A stretch of 64,000 bases of DNA, taken from the NCBI RefSeq assembly GCF_019492055.1, contig NZ_JAICBX010000001.1, forward strand, positions 310,001 through 374,000. Direction: 5' to 3'. Origin of the DNA: Flavimaribacter sediminis. GTDB taxonomy: Bacteria; Pseudomonadota; Alphaproteobacteria; Rhizobiales; Rhizobiaceae. Positions 63,814-64,000 of this stretch are shown piece by piece (position 1 is the first letter of the stretch; each line of letters starts with the position of its first letter). Under the pieces are notes generated by a model, which saw nothing but the letters and a program-made list of their open reading frames with translations, ran no database searches and was not told where the DNA came from. The position numbers and the translations under genes were made by a program.

Positions 63814-63827
63814 TTGGTCTGGACAAA
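63814..63827. promoter_or_regulatory. class 1 operator candidate
   Basis: TTGGTCTGGACAAA is a near-palindrome matching TTTGTC-NN-GACAAA. It lies about 100 bases before the second lyase gene. The rest of the 232-base gap after the amidase shows no gene. Confidence 0.5.
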
Positions 63828-63928
63828 TACTTCATCGCCGTGGCAGGTACGGGGCAAATTCGACGTAGCCGCCGGTGGGGCGGCGGGCGTCCTGTCATGC
63901 AATCCATCAAACTGGAGAAATGTCCTCA

Positions 63929-64000
63929 ATGGCCGATCCTGCCCTCAGGAGAGCTTTGCTAACTGGTGAGTTCGTCACCGCACCCGGCGTATTTGAATTG
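63929..64000 (+). CDS. second isocitrate lyase/PEP mutase-family lyase (5' end only)
   Basis: The last 24 codons read MADPALRRALLTGEFVTAPG followed by VFEL and run off the window. This closely matches the start of the lyase at 59300 (MADPALKNAIRSGDLILAPG). An upstream in-frame ATG at 63920 is too close to GGAG, so 63929 is preferred. It is a paralogue and not the same gene. Confidence 0.85.
   Translation, partial: MADPALRRALLTGEFVTAPGVFEL

Overview
The window is about 64 kb of GC-rich DNA from an alphaproteobacterium, most likely of the order Hyphomicrobiales (rhizobia-like). The call rests on an Omp25/RopB-like beta-barrel, class I IlvC, PdxJ, a DUF1488 protein, dense ATGA-coupled operons and the overall gene style. 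It cannot be taken to genus by eye. No rRNA operon, CRISPR array or integrase was seen.

1-16.2 kb is mostly chromosomal: a LysE-type exporter, a cobalt-type nitrile hydratase operon (alpha, beta, accessory protein, acyl-CoA thioesterase), a candidate small RNA, a RecD-like helicase, a secreted two-domain nitrilase-like protein, a SpoIIAA-like protein, pdxJ, an outer-membrane protein, a frameshifted SEC-C gene, a low-GC pocket (DUF2716, an unknown protein, a serine protease), TetR-ilvC, an endonuclease/exonuclease/phosphatase protein, PhzF and tRNA-Lys(CTT).

16.2-42 kb is an accretion zone at the 3' end of tRNA-Lys. The 45-bp tRNA 3' half recurs exactly at 31048, with four mismatches at 37861 and as a decayed copy at 41898. 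The copies split the zone into three segments. Segment 1 (14.8 kb) carries an IS481-like remnant and a catabolic module: a dipeptide-type ABC transporter, an M19-like dipeptidase, a GMC oxidoreductase, two amino-acid-oxidase-like FAD enzymes, an enolase-superfamily enzyme and a MocR regulator. Segment 2 (6.8 kb) carries a broken methyltransferase, phage-type lysis remnants, coupled small genes and a cold-adaptation set (two cold-shock proteins, bS21, a desaturase). Segment 3 carries a DUF3604 protein, an IS3 remnant and two small secreted proteins.

42-64 kb is transport and catabolism. It starts with a ThDP enzyme, a TAXI-type TRAP transporter and a branched-chain-type ABC transporter (livFGMH order plus binding protein). 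From 52 kb rightwards comes a catabolic cluster: FAD monooxygenase, two Asp/Glu-racemase-family paralogues, polysaccharide-deacetylase/imidase-like hydrolase, two GntR regulators, two SDRs, an MBL hydrolase, an isocitrate-lyase/PEP-mutase-family lyase, LeuC/LeuD-type hydro-lyase subunits, an isochorismatase-like amidase, and the start of a second lyase at the window edge. The combination of imidase-like, half-amidase-like, maleate-isomerase-like, LeuCD-like and C-C lyase enzymes suggests breakdown of an N-heterocycle or cyclic imide through a (possibly alkylated) maleate. Palindromes of the form TTTGTC-NN-GACAAA and TTGT-AC-ACAA in the promoter regions suggest control by the two local GntR proteins.
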